Source: Strobilurus pachycystidiatus
Taxonomy: Eukaryota; Basidiomycota; Agaricomycetes; Agaricales; Physalacriaceae
Direction of reading: 5' to 3'
Length of the DNA stretch: 64,000 bases
NCBI GenBank assembly: GCA_019915135.1
Contig: JAHLMK010000007.1
Span: forward strand, 1,364,001 to 1,428,000
The position numbers and the translations under genes were made by a program. Numbering within the stretch: position 1 is the stretch's first letter; each line of letters starts with the position of its first letter. Positions 1 to 10,650 of the stretch are shown in pieces. The notes beneath the pieces were generated by a model that ran no database searches, was not told the DNA's origin, and worked only from the letters and a program-made list of their open reading frames with translations.

Positions 1-3000
1 CGCATTTCCTCCTTTAAGATTAGAACCTCCTCATTCCAGCGCGTAGAGCGAGCGCGGCTCTTCAGCCATTCGAGGCGCACGCCTGTCATAGCATGTCATG
101 CTAAGATTACAGGAAATCGGAATGACGAATATACTCACTTTCCAACGTGTCATCATCTTGGCCCATCCGCGACTCGTTGGTCCAAATCCAAGAGAGTTCG
201 TCTGAGCCAGAGCCAATGGCAAATAAGACGTCAATATCGAATGAGGCGCCCAACATGTTCGTCACATCCTCGTTGCGCAGCGGGCGCAATGCTGACTGCC
301 ACGTTCCTTCGGGGTCCAGCCTCTCGAGAGCCCTACAACATCGACGATACTTCTCCATGGCAAATTGACAGCGACTGACAGTGCTATCAATGATCGTTTG
401 GGCGCGCGTAGCGGCCTTCTGGCCGTCGCCTTGGCCTTTGCGTCTGCGCGTTAGCCGGCGAACCTCACGTTCTTCTTCACGTATGGTCCACAGAGCATCA
501 TGGCATTGGGCGATGCGAAGCTCAATCTCCTTCTCAGAGAGGCCACCAGGACATGCGGCCGAGCGGGTCGATGAGGGAAAATCTGACGGCACCCACAGTT
601 TCTCATCCTCGACGTCTACACTGACGCTGCGCGCAACAGTGGCATGGGAGAGTTTGGCCCGCGCTCCAGGCATATAGACCTCCTGAACCGAACGAAAACG
701 CCGAATGTGTTTGCCTAACGAAATGCGTCTCTTCTGTATTTTGTTCGCTTGGCCCAAAGTAAGCGTGCCCTCGCCATCCGTCTTGAGACGAAGCTTCTGT
801 CTGCACAGCTGAAATGAGAACCAATCACTGAAAAATAAAACGTCAACCTTACTGAGTATCCTCTATGATTAGCGCCATTACGAGGCAATTGATGGGACTC
901 GTATCGCAGAGGTTGACAATGCCCTCGGCCTCTGCGCGCCGGTCCTCTTCCCGCAACCTATGGCGAACTTGACTCTCCGTTTCATCTGGGGGACGATTGG
1001 GACAATCAGAATCCTATTCAAGTGCGGAACCAGTCAAAAGAACTTACACTTGACGTCGGGAACATAGGGATTTGGCTTAGATCGATCTGTCTCCCACTCC
1101 TCGACTTGCGTTGTCCATCGCGCCACCACAGTTGGTGGTAGGCTTGCTGTGAAGACGTTGTGGATGTCCGTTTGCTTAGTGGAGGTTTCCCGTGCTTTCT
1201 TCAAGCGACGAACCAGTGTCAAGCCTATGAGAGCAAATATCTGACAATGCGCACGTCAAAAAAAGATAAATGCTCACCTAATCCGATAAGCTTCGACCAA
1301 TTCAGAAACTGGAACTGATCGTCAAGCGTGTCAGAACGCGAGCCAGGTCCCATTTCTTTTATACTTGCGGCGCACATCCGCACGAAAGCCCAGACGCGTT
1401 CAATTGCCTCGCCATCCGTACGTCCAACTCCGGGCTGTATGCCCATGGCGTATGCACATTGGCACTCAAACTTGTGGCCTGGGCAGTGGCCTTTGGGGAT
1501 GCCGGTGAGTAACTTGATGGCCTCGGGGAGTCGCATTTCTGGCGGGAACTCTTGTAGCCGCTCAAAGAAGTGAATGATCCATTGGCAGACAATGTCGTAC
1601 GTCAATAGGATCTCCTGCAAGTCGTGTACGAGGCGTAGGACCATGAGTATACAGAAGTCGACGTTACACCAGCTACGAAAGTTTTCAGTGAAGTCCTCAG
1701 GAGAGCGCAACAACAGCCGAGACTGACCGCTCGCCCCGCTGCAGATTTCCCACTCCCAAAGGGCAAACCATTTCGTGCCGCGCGCAGATGACTCCCACCA
1801 CCCCAGTCGACCGAAGGCCGGTGTTATTCTTGCTATCGGCATGGGCAAGTGCCTTGAACCCACTGCATGTGGTGACCTTGCTCGTCTGTTAGGTGCCATT
1901 CGTAGCAAACTACGGTTGACTCACCTCAGGGTCAGTTGCGTGAGCAAGAATGTGGTCGCCATACGCGCCATGATCTTGGTTCATGAAAGCGCCATCCGGA
2001 TGGAGGGATGGATCCGTGGACTGATTTGACCGACAGAGTCCCGTCAACCGAAAACAGGCGTCAGCAGAGAAGCTGCCGCAATAGAGGTACCTATAAATCG
2101 GCTCGTTAACTCTTGGAACCACTGCAGCGAAAGAAAGATGAAAACTCACTGATTGGGCAATTTCTCCCAATTGTCGGGCAGGTTTACACCTGGCCTCGGG
2201 CATGCCGGGCATTGCAACGCCAGTTCTCCCGGGCGAATATTCTTCGCACCCTCCATCAGGTTACCGCGGCCGGCGCGCATGAGCATGAGCAGGTGTCGGT
2301 ATTGCCTTGCCATCCGCAAAAAGGGCTGATATCGACGCTGTAACGTTCAAGCTAATGAGACCGGGTTCAGACCTCAAAACAAAAGGAAGACGAACCTTGG
2401 GAACCTTAAGCCCTAAAGCGTCCGTTAGATAGACCAGTGTCTTGTAGTAACTGTATCCCGTTAGTTTGCCGGTCAGTGTGGCCGCATGAAATAGATCGAG
2501 AGCCTCAAAAGAGGCGCAGGTCGCCGGCTTGTAGACCGTCGCAGGATACCATCCGAAGCGAAGGAGCTGTTTGCGTCTCGGCACAACCTGTAGACAATTG
2601 CAGTACCGGACGGAAACCTCGTGGATCCCGTTGGAATGCATGACAACGAGAACATGCGAGTCTACCACTCGCATATCGCAGGTGGATCCGTCTTCGTGAC
2701 CCAAGTCGACGTGAAGACCCATCCGCATGAGAGGTGATTTTACAAAGCGACAACCATCCCATCGCTGAATCAAATGGACTTGATTAATTGATGGTACTAG
2801 ACTCTCGGTGAAAATCAGATCGTACCGAGACATTATGAAGAGGCATGGCGGCATGTTCGCGTACGCAGCACTTCTTACAAACGCGGCGCGTCGGGTGGCA
2901 TTGCCGGCAACGATAGTGAGGAGCTTTGGCTTTGAGACATCCCGGACAGGCAGTCGCACGATTGCCGCCACGACCTTTGTAGCGCAAAAGCTCGAGCAGA

Positions 3001-3556
3001 AACTCCTGTTCGTAACCCATCCCACCGACCCGCCCAGTCCACACATCCATAGCGCGCGCCTGCCGAGTGTCATTGAAAGAAGTCATTGGCGTCAATGTTA
3101 CGGGCTTACCTTCCCACGTCGATTTCGCCTGGGTAAGAGGCGCTTAGACCGTACCACTGGCCGTTCTGCCTCGGTCGTCTCAGGGCCTAGAAATTCCACA
3201 GTGATGTCGTGAGGCGCGACCAGATCGGCGCCATCCATGTCTTGCCACGGGTCTTCCATCTGCGAATCATGCAGCGAATCGATATCCTCTCCATCGTCAA
3301 ATGAGGGGCCCGGCTGAGAGCGCAGAACACCGCCCTGATCCAGTTCAAAGACATCAACATCCATATCGTAGCGTGGTTGTTGACTACCGGAGGACTGCGA
3401 GCTCTTGGCGATCCTGTTCCTTGAGCGCTTCATCGGCTGAGATGCACCCGAAGTCGACTCGGAAGGACTCGAACTGCGGCCGCGGAGAAGTGGGCGAGAT
3501 GGCTGCAGCCTTGCCTTCACCTTGTTGCGCCGTTTGTTAAAAGAGCGAGTATTCAT
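1..3556 (-). CDS. KDZ-type transposase with CxC2 cysteine cluster (KDZ1), 3' end beyond window
   Basis: Multi-exon transposase of the Kyakuja-Dileera-Zisupton class, expected to move its own DNA element by a nuclear cut-and-paste reaction. Exon 1 (3556 to about 3107) is a basic, Ser/Arg-rich N-terminus starting at ATG 3556. The next exon, after a GTAAGC intron, carries the cysteine cluster CPGC..CRQC..CKKC..H (about 2875-3000). Further exons give an LGH..CD.R motif, FKALAHADSK (about 1830), GERWCNVDF across an intron at about 1690-1745, YDIVCQW (about 1590) and GVGRTDGEAIERVW (about 1430). The likely catalytic Asp/Glu residues are retained. A C-terminal helical part follows (757-107). After one more intron it continues as VRLEWLKSRAR at 1-90 and leaves the window, so the 3' end is unseen. 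I found no obligatory frameshift. It lies divergent to gene A. The family is known to be abundant in basidiomycetes. Exon ends are approximate. Confidence 0.85.
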
Positions 3557-3756
3557 GCTCAGGGAGGACGAGAGACTAGGAATAGATGCAAAGGTAAACT
3601 CGACGATAGAGAAAGACGGGCCAAGAAGCGGGGAGAGAAACGGATGAACGCCGGCGGCCGGTCCAAAATGGGAGCTCGTACGGGCATGTCAGTCCAAGGC
3701 AAGTGGCGCTGTATTCCTGTATTTGGTCTAAATCTGGCAGATCTGGAGAAGACCGG

Positions 3757-3763
3757 TATATAA
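3757..3763 (+). promoter_or_regulatory. TATA box of gene A
   Basis: TATATAA lies about 50 bp upstream of the ATG at 3810, in the 253-bp interval shared with the divergent KDZ1 gene. Confidence 0.6.
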
Positions 3764-3809
3764 GTGTCGTCCGCACGAGAGTTGACTCTTCACCTTCTTA
3801 CCATCCACC

Positions 3810-4424
3810 ATGGTCGTACCCACTTGGACTCTCAGTATGACTGTCGAGGAGCGTCGCGCTGAGATGCGCTTCCGTAACGCGGTCCTAACCCAGGCGTAAG
3901 TAGTCTAGTCCGTCTTCTGCCCTGCAATCTAACACACCTCGAACAGCGACGAGGGTTGGGAGACGCCCGAGTACACGTTGTTCTTCACCACGGAGACGTA
4001 TCTCATCTGGTTCCCAATGTCGGAGGAAATGCTCGGCGCGATCGACGACTTCATCCCAAACGTCGAGCAGGCTCTTCGGGAGCACCGAGTCAAACGACCT
4101 TTGACTCAGTTCTACCGCGACTGGTTTGTGCGGTTCCCGGAGGATCCCTCTGGCGAGCTCGGTGCCGACATCACGGCCATGCAGACGAGGCATCGCAAAA
4201 AGGTGGGCATGTCCTAATCCCGGCTTGTGCGTAGTGCTGACTCGTTACTTTAGACCATCTTGAAGATTATCATCAACAAGCTGGCGCAGAAGTGGAACAC
4301 CCTTGACGGCCGACCGGCGGGGAAGTGGGGGCGAATGGACGTTATGTTGGTCTTCCTTGACATTTTGCACGAGTACGTAGACGATTTCGACCTCCTCTTC
4401 CCTACCCCGGGGGCGTTGCGATAG
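3810..4424 (+). CDS. Gene A: hypothetical protein, 170 aa, three exons
   Basis: Exons 3810-3895, 3947-4202 and 4254-4424 close the frame exactly (513 nt). Both introns are GT..AG, 51 bp each, and ATG 3810 follows a TATA box by about 50 bp in a CCACCATGG context. The product begins MVVPTWTLSMTVEERRAEMR and is a small, mostly helical, acidic and aromatic protein. A stretch around FFTTETYLIWFPMSEEMLG (residues about 40-60) is followed by charged helices, and it ends in FPTPGALR. I see no signal peptide, membrane segment or known catalytic motif. It sits between KDZ1 (divergent) and gene B (same strand, 295 bp downstream). The mirrored copy, if present, would lie beyond the right edge of the window. 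Function unknown. Confidence 0.75.
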
Positions 4425-4649
4425 ACAGTCTGTAAAAGTAACGTCGGATTGTATTTGTTGAAGTATCGAGAGAATAGTCGAAAAATTTACCAGGTCGCCT
4501 TGTGTCTAAAGAAGATAGAATACGGAAGACGGAAGACGGAAGAGAAGCAAGTAACGCTCAATGAAAATCGGTCCAATTGACCCGGGTATCTCCAGGCCGG
4601 CGGTTCAAAGAGGGTTCCATGGCAGATGCCGAGCACTGTTGAAATCACG

Positions 4650-4665
4650 TATATACTATATATGG
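4650..4665 (+). promoter_or_regulatory. TATA-rich core promoter of gene B
   Basis: TATATACTATATATGG lies 54-69 bp upstream of ATG 4719. This spacing favours 4719 over the upstream in-frame ATG at 4626, which lies 5' of the TATA element. Confidence 0.6.
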
Positions 4666-4718
4666 CATGCGAATCCAACGACACAGATTCCATTGCCGCC
4701 CTCAGCACCTCATTGACC

Positions 4719-5223
4719 ATGAACGACTTTCTGGACATTGAGCCTATCCGCAGTGAGGCCAAAAGTCAGATAGCCTCATTTGTGGCGCGTCAGCGTACAG
4801 TCGTAGTTCAGACGTTCGCCGAGTGGAAGCCAGGTACTGTTTCATCCTTCCACGTATTTAATGCCACCGATTGATGGGAGTCTAGACGAGGCGACGCGAG
4901 ATGCCGATTGGGAGGATGAGTCTGTGATCCGTCGCATGGAGGTTGGCGAGATGGATGACGAAGTCATGGACTGGCTGGTTGACACAGGCATTGCGCATTT
5001 GCGGAAGGACTTTCTTGACATGGAGCTGGTCAGTATGCTCAACCTTAGACTCTTCGCCGCTGGTGAGTTGTGTTCCTTGTTTTGTATCCGCGGTACTAAA
5101 TCGAGGGTAGCGGTGATCAGTCTTGAGTCGCGTGTTGCCGGGCTCCTCACACTTGCTCTTCCATTGGAGGTCGATTCTCCGGGACTCCAGAACCTTCTGG
5201 ATGCATTCAGGGATCTTGCTTGA
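4719..5223 (+). CDS. Gene B (left copy): conserved hypothetical protein, 134 aa
   Basis: Exons 4719-4833, 4886-5062 and 5111-5223 (115+177+113 nt) join in frame. The protein starts MNDFLDIEPIRSEAKSQI, has an acidic middle part (DEATRDADWEDESVIRR, then EVMDWLVDTGIAHLRKDF) and ends with a hydrophobic helix, SRVAGLLTLALP. A paralogue on the opposite strand at 63388-63907 has the same first two exon lengths, the same intron phases and matching residues throughout (DIEPIRSEAK / DVEPIRTEAK; AGLLTLALP in both). Two diverged copies with identical gene structure argue for a real, selected gene. No known domain, signal peptide or catalytic motif is visible. It is tail-to-tail with gene C and co-oriented with gene A. 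Function unknown. Confidence 0.82.
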
Positions 5224-6173
5224 TACTTGTAAATCGGTTGCCTGTAGCTCAACACGTCGTTGCTTAATTCCTGCGCTGAAATTCAAAGTTCGAGTACACT
5301 AGCATTATACTACAGCCTGAAATCCAGGCCACATCTGTCTTTGCTCGGACAGAAGCAGGCGCTGGATCTACCTGACCTCAACTTGTCGCAACGGACGGCG
5401 CCGTTTGTGGAAGTCGAGGGCGTGACCGAGACCGAACGACGATCGCGCCACTGTGGCGCCATTTAGTTAATCACCGTCATGGGGAGAATAAAGATTTCAC
5501 CGTCAAAGCAGTCACTTGATCAATGGGGAGGCGAATAGCCCATGGGGCAGAAATTGGGAGTGCAAATGTCTTCAGACGAACGGGTATGGCCTTCATTAAT
5601 TTCAGAAGAAACAATTCGAAGGCTTTGCTGCGACTGTCCGACTGTCCTCTGGTCAGGGAGGGAAGCTTGAAGTCTCCAGCGCCTTCTTTGACGGTCGGTT
5701 CCGTCAACGGTCGATGCCGAAAAGTGCTTCGTCGATGCTGAAGCACCAACGGCGTCTCTCAAGAATATTTAGCAAGAGGAAGTGTTCCTTCGCTTCCTCA
5801 TGTAGCATCACTTTGAGAAGGGCGATGGCAGGGAGTTCCTCAAGAACATGAGGCTCGGCGGCCTTGGTACGTGCCGACCCCGATGACCGACCCCGATTCT
5901 AGTGCGCAATTAAACATGTTTTTGTCGTTGCCATGCTGGCGTATGTCAAAGAAATGATCCATACAGTTGACTGCGTCGCAAATTGGTCAAAAAAACACGC
6001 GTTCAATTCTTCAAATCCAGTTACAACAAGATATACAAGCAAGTAAGTATGACCAAAAGTACAAGATATGCAACGAAACAATGAAAGTACAAGATACGAA
6101 ACAAACAGTACTGGCTTGAATGAAAGCGTTCAAAAATCTACGACCTCGGAGCTATATGTACATACAGGTCCAT
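5224..6173. other. Intergenic, no gene supported
   Basis: About 950 bp between the converging 3' ends of B and C. Only short open frames with no family resemblance are seen. The stretch near 5770-5870 has a weak coding look but is broken by stops. Confidence 0.5.
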
Positions 6174-8231
6174 TCACAAGGCCGGGTCCTGGGCTATCGT
6201 CGCGTCAAAACTCCTCTCGAGGATGTCCGTCCTGTCCTGCTCCGACATATTCATTAGAAGATGGAACAAAGCTCTGTCCAAAACATCATCAACGCTGATA
6301 GTGCAAGCAAGATCGCGATAGAACGAGGTGGTGATAACCTTGTCATCTTCAGCCTCGTCCTCCGTACGGGCGCCATCTGTCGCGCCGGTGTCAGACCCTT
6401 CGGCGGCCGGCTTGTTGACGGGGTACCATTCGCTGTCGGGATCCACCTCCATACGAGCAGCTCCAACCAACTCGTCATCCGTATGGGCGCGTTCAGCAGG
6501 CAGATCGTTGATGGGGTACCAGGGGCTACTCAATTCGGGGACGGAATCGTCGTCGGAATCCACTTCCATAGGTGGAGCAGGTCCAACCTTCGAAGGTGGA
6601 GGGCCTCTCGGTGGCTCCGCTTTTGGCACCACAAAGTAGGGACCGCTGGGAATTGGCGCCCGAATGAGAGGAGGTGGCGACTGGGTTTCAGAGCGACGAT
6701 TCAACAAACTGCGAACCTCGCGGCGGTGCGCGCGATCTTCTGCGTCGAGAAGCCTTTGCTCGTCCTCCCAGGCGGTAAGCTGAGCGGAGTCGCAGAGGCG
6801 CTGAAAGTCGCGACGTGCTTGAATCTCCACAGCAAGAGTGTCGCGAAACACGCCGCCAACAAACTCCAGTCGGTTGAGAGCAACAGCTTGCGCAACAAAC
6901 ACGGACGTGACGTTCTCAGCAAGAACCATACATGAAGCAGCCACGTCCGACTCGGGGAATACACGCTTCAAGACAGCGGTAAGAATCTCGAGGTTCAGCA
7001 GCCGGCAGTCAACGATACCGCTGGAGGGAAGAGTCTGGAAAGGAGCAACCGACGTAGGAGCAGGAGCTTCAGTGTGAGGCCCATCATCTGGACGAGTCTT
7101 CGCATAGTACTTCTGACAAACCGCGTCAAGTCGCCTCTTGAGCTCGCCGGGAGACGGTGCAGACGGGATCACTGCGGCCAGGCGACGGCCGTCGCGCGGC
7201 TGAACGGAGACAGGGGTGGTGCAAGGTGGGATATGCGGCTGGGGAACTGGGGCCGCAAGTTTAGCCAGAGGCGGAGCAGAGAGACCGGAAGGAGGTGGGA
7301 TATGCGGCTTGGAAACTGGGGCCGCAGCTCTGACTCGAGGTACAGCAGAAGGACGAGCGAGAGGCTGGGGGAAACCAGAGAAACCGGAAGTACGAACAAG
7401 AGGCCGACGCTGGGGCTCTGATGCCACAGCTGCAGCTTTTACGACAGCTGCAGCTTTGAGAGCGTCCGCAACAGTAAGACCCAAAGCGGGAGTCTTGACA
7501 CCAACAGGTAAACGAGGGAAAACGAACTTGGAACTCTGTGGGCGCGTGGAGGAACCAGAAGGACAAACTCGCCGAGGAGGACCATCAAACAAGCGGGGAA
7601 TGACAAGAGTGGTAGGAGGCAACGGGCCGGGGGGCGGTAGGCCCCATCGCTCGCGACGACACGAATGAAAATAGTGCATCACTTCGAGAATGACCTAGAT
7701 AAGAGATCGCGTCATGTTAGCAACGACAAAGACACAGGAAATGAGAAACTCACGCGCTCTCGAACAATATACAGCTCAGTAGCGTTAGGTTCGTCGATCG
7801 GGAAGCATTGCTTGAAGTTGTAGACGAACAACTGGAATTCGTGGTCGGCGTAGTCAAAGTTTTGAGCCGCGTGTCCTTCGTCAAATTTGTCGCCCCAGTA
7901 TCCCGAAAAGTTGCAGATGGCTTGGGACTGTTTGCGAGTAAACCGCTGGAGGGACGGCATCAGTGAAGGTGAACGAAAGACTAGGGAAGTATTATACATT
8001 ATGACGGAGTTCTTTCTGTTGAGATGGCTGGCATGACGGTCAGTAATAGGTCATCTTCAAGTTGTGGAGGACACTTACGACGGGTACAAGAGGGAGATCG
8101 TGCACGGCGTTGAAAGGGTGATACCGTTCACAGATTTCGATGTAAGTGCGCCACTCAAGCTTGCGGTCGGCAATGATGGCGGCGACTACCGCAGGGTCGT
8201 CGACGTTCTTGACGGTAAGGGAGTAAAACAT
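6174..8231 (-). CDS. Gene C (left copy): conserved hypothetical protein, 627 aa
   Basis: Exons (minus strand) 8231-8079, 8015-7998 (an 18-nt micro-exon), 7945-7754 and 7694-6174 join in frame. Start ATG 8231 aligns with ATG 60004 of the right copy (MFYSLTV / MIYSLVV). A conserved N-terminal block (FSGYWGD.....GHAA, then a Tyr/Phe-rich helix ending RERV) is followed by MHYFHSCRRERWGLPPPGP. After that comes a long Pro/Ala-rich tail with internal duplications (PHIPP repeated), an acidic part, and a conserved C-terminal helix pair around VITTSFYRDLACTISVDDVL. Exon 1 (153 nt) and exon 3 (192 nt) have exactly the lengths of the right copy; the low-complexity last exon is 300 nt longer. No catalytic motif, signal peptide or membrane segment. 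I do not recognise the family. Confidence 0.82.
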
Positions 8232-8547
8232 TGGGAAATGGGATGCGGGGCAAGGCGAGGCAAGAGCGGGGAGGGAAATTTTGGGAAGCTGCGGATTAAT
8301 AAAGGCAATACGGACTTTTCCTGGCAGCTCTAAGACGCAGCCGACTACCCTTCCAAGACGCCGTCCGGCTTCGTTACAATTCCATCCCAACCAAACTTGG
8401 GGCGGGGATCTGCCGAAAGAAGCAAAGCACATATGTAAGGAAATAACATATGTGGGTACGCGCAAGGGAGTCGTCTCCGCCAACAAAGGAAGAATAACGG
8501 TTGGCGGGAAGTCCAAGGATGGATTCTCACTCGGACTCGACCCCCGG

Positions 8548-8813
8548 TCCGCCGATCGCGTGGTCACCCGTTCGATCCATGATCATGACTGTCAGTGTAT
8601 ACCACACATCTTTCGAGGGAGTGTGTTGTAAGTGACTTGAACCCGGAATGAAGGCATATGTTGGATATAAAGTCAGAGTGTCATAAAATACAAGATACAT
8701 ATATATACTTCATTCCGGGTTCAAGTCACTTACAACACACTCCCTCGAAAGATGTGTGGTATACACTGACGGTCATGATCATGGATCGAACGGGTGACCA
8801 CACGATCGGCGGA
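8548..8813. repeat. Foldback: near-perfect inverted repeat, 105-bp arms
   Basis: Arms 8548-8652 and 8709-8813 are reverse complements at 103 of 105 positions (mismatches near 8558 and 8592) around a 56-bp AT-rich loop. The structure lies about 320 bp upstream of gene C. No clear target duplication is seen at its edges. It could be a foldback/MITE-like element or a source of double-stranded RNA. Confidence 0.9.
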
Positions 8814-9162
8814 CGCTCCGGCGATCAAAACTCATGATGTTACCGAATTTTGTCTCTTCACCACGGCATAATGACCAAATGACCGAATGACCGAATAACC
8901 TCAGACCTAGGGACTGTCGCGGCGGGCCCGCCTCTTGTCTCTACAATGACGCCTTTCTTGCGGGCCGAGGGCTCTGATGTATCTGGAAGGCCGGTTTCTC
9001 CCATACATATACATAACCTTACCGACAGCTTCGACTATAACTATACTGGGCGCCAGCGACTTTCTCTCTAGTGCGGTGTTGAATTACATGCCTTTAGCAA
9101 CAAACAAGACGAGGTATGTAAGACATCGTTGGAGAGTACCTACTTGAATTGAACAAGAGAAT
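8814..9162. other. Non-coding gap
   Basis: No gene, promoter or repeat structure recognised in this stretch between the foldback and the tandem array. Confidence 0.4.
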
Positions 9163-10030
9163 TTATCATACCAGGCACTGACTTATGATAGCTTCCCAAA
9201 CACAAACCGACCCCTACTTCCTCTCTCTCCTCAACGGATCGTCCTGCGCGTGTGACTGTGAATGGTTCAGACCCTATACGACGTATGTACGCGTCGCTCA
9301 GGCTGTAGATTTGGAATAACTAACAGTGTTTCCTTTTTGCAGATCGGGCATCACTAAAGACGATCGACTGACTCTGCCCGAACACAATCGACCACCACTC
9401 ACTCACTCCTTCAGGGATCGTCCTGCGCGCGTGAACTTGAATGCGTTAGACCCTATACGACCCATGTACGCTGTCACTCGGGCAGTAAATTTGCGAGACC
9501 AGACGACAACTCTTGTTCCAGATTGGGCATCACTTCCGGGCACACTCCAAGACGATCGACTAACTCTGCCCAAACACAAATCAACCACCATTTCCTCTCT
9601 ACTCCACAGATTATCCTGCGCATGTGAACTTGAATGGCTTAGACCCTTTACGATGTATGTACGCCATCGCTTGGGTCCTATCTTCAATAAGACTGACTTT
9701 GTCTGCATTTTCCAGATCGGACATCACTAGGACACGATCGACCCGATCTACCCGAAACCAAACCAGCCACCACTCCCTCTCTCCTCGATGGATCGTTCTG
9801 TGCGTGTGAACTTGAATGGTTCAGACCCCATACAACGTAGGTGAGCCGTCATTTGGGCTGTAGATTTAGATTAACTAACGACTTTTCCTTTTTCCAGACC
9901 GGGCATCACCCCCACACCACGATTGACCCGATCTACCCGAAACCAAACCAGCCACCACTCCCTCTCTCCTCGATGGATCGTTCTGTGCATGTGAACTTGA
10001 CTGGCTCAGACCCCCATACAACGTATGTAT
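9163..10030. repeat. Five degenerate tandem repeats, period about 180-193 bp
   Basis: Recurring landmarks (gatcgggcatcac, cgatcgacc.., cctctctcctc..gatcgt, gtgaacttgaatgg, gaccc.atacgacgtatgta) begin near 9163, 9343, 9522, 9715 and 9898. Most units carry a polypyrimidine-AG tract followed by a GTATGTA-like donor, so each unit resembles an exon with splice sites, but no single frame stays open across all copies. Located between C and E, as is the array at 58230-59150. Confidence 0.8.
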
Positions 10031-10650
10031 CTTGTCAATCGGGTAGAAGCCAATCAAGCATATCGTTAACAGCTTGGGCATTCGGCATTCGGACATCCCT
10101 CGGTCAAGGCAAAACGGACTAGCTCGAGGTTGAAGAATTGTCTCTGTAACAGGTCTATGCCCAAAAAGCATCAAGTCCACCGCGGCCCATTAGTGGACTG
10201 GCACCAGTGTCTGTAACTGGTTCTGGAGCCAGTCCACAATGTGCTGCAATGCGGCGCGTACCCCGATTCAGGATCTTTTTTGTACTTTTAACACAAATAA
10301 ATTGTTTTTTTATTCACACAATCAAACACCATACCACTTTTGCTCGCATTTTGTCTTTTTCGTAAGTTGAACAACGCAACATCGGCATTTATGATTGGCC
10401 CCGCTTCGATGCGTAAATTTTGTTTTGGTACAGACCACAATCTTGCTAGTTCCTGACTGGATTTGTCAACGCCGTTCTAGGGATACGTGCACCGTTTTGT
10501 TGTGGACCAAAACAAGTCACTATATTCTTGGGGTAACGACAGTGTTGAACTTTACAGATATAATGTATGCTACTACGTTTGCAGGGATTTTATACTACAC
10601 AGAATCGGACGAATACACAGAGAGATGTTGATGCACGCCGCGCGGCCCCT
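10031..10650. other. AT-rich 3' flank of gene E, no gene seen
   Basis: About 620 bp with poly-T/A runs near 10270-10310. No supported gene. Confidence 0.4.

Noticed and set aside
5477..5762. Overlapping open frames between B and C
   Set aside because: No conservation in the mirrored interval and no splice-consistent continuation.
9326..10122. Apparent repeat protein in the left tandem array
   Set aside because: The frame is broken between units and differs from copy to copy; better described as a non-coding tandem repeat.
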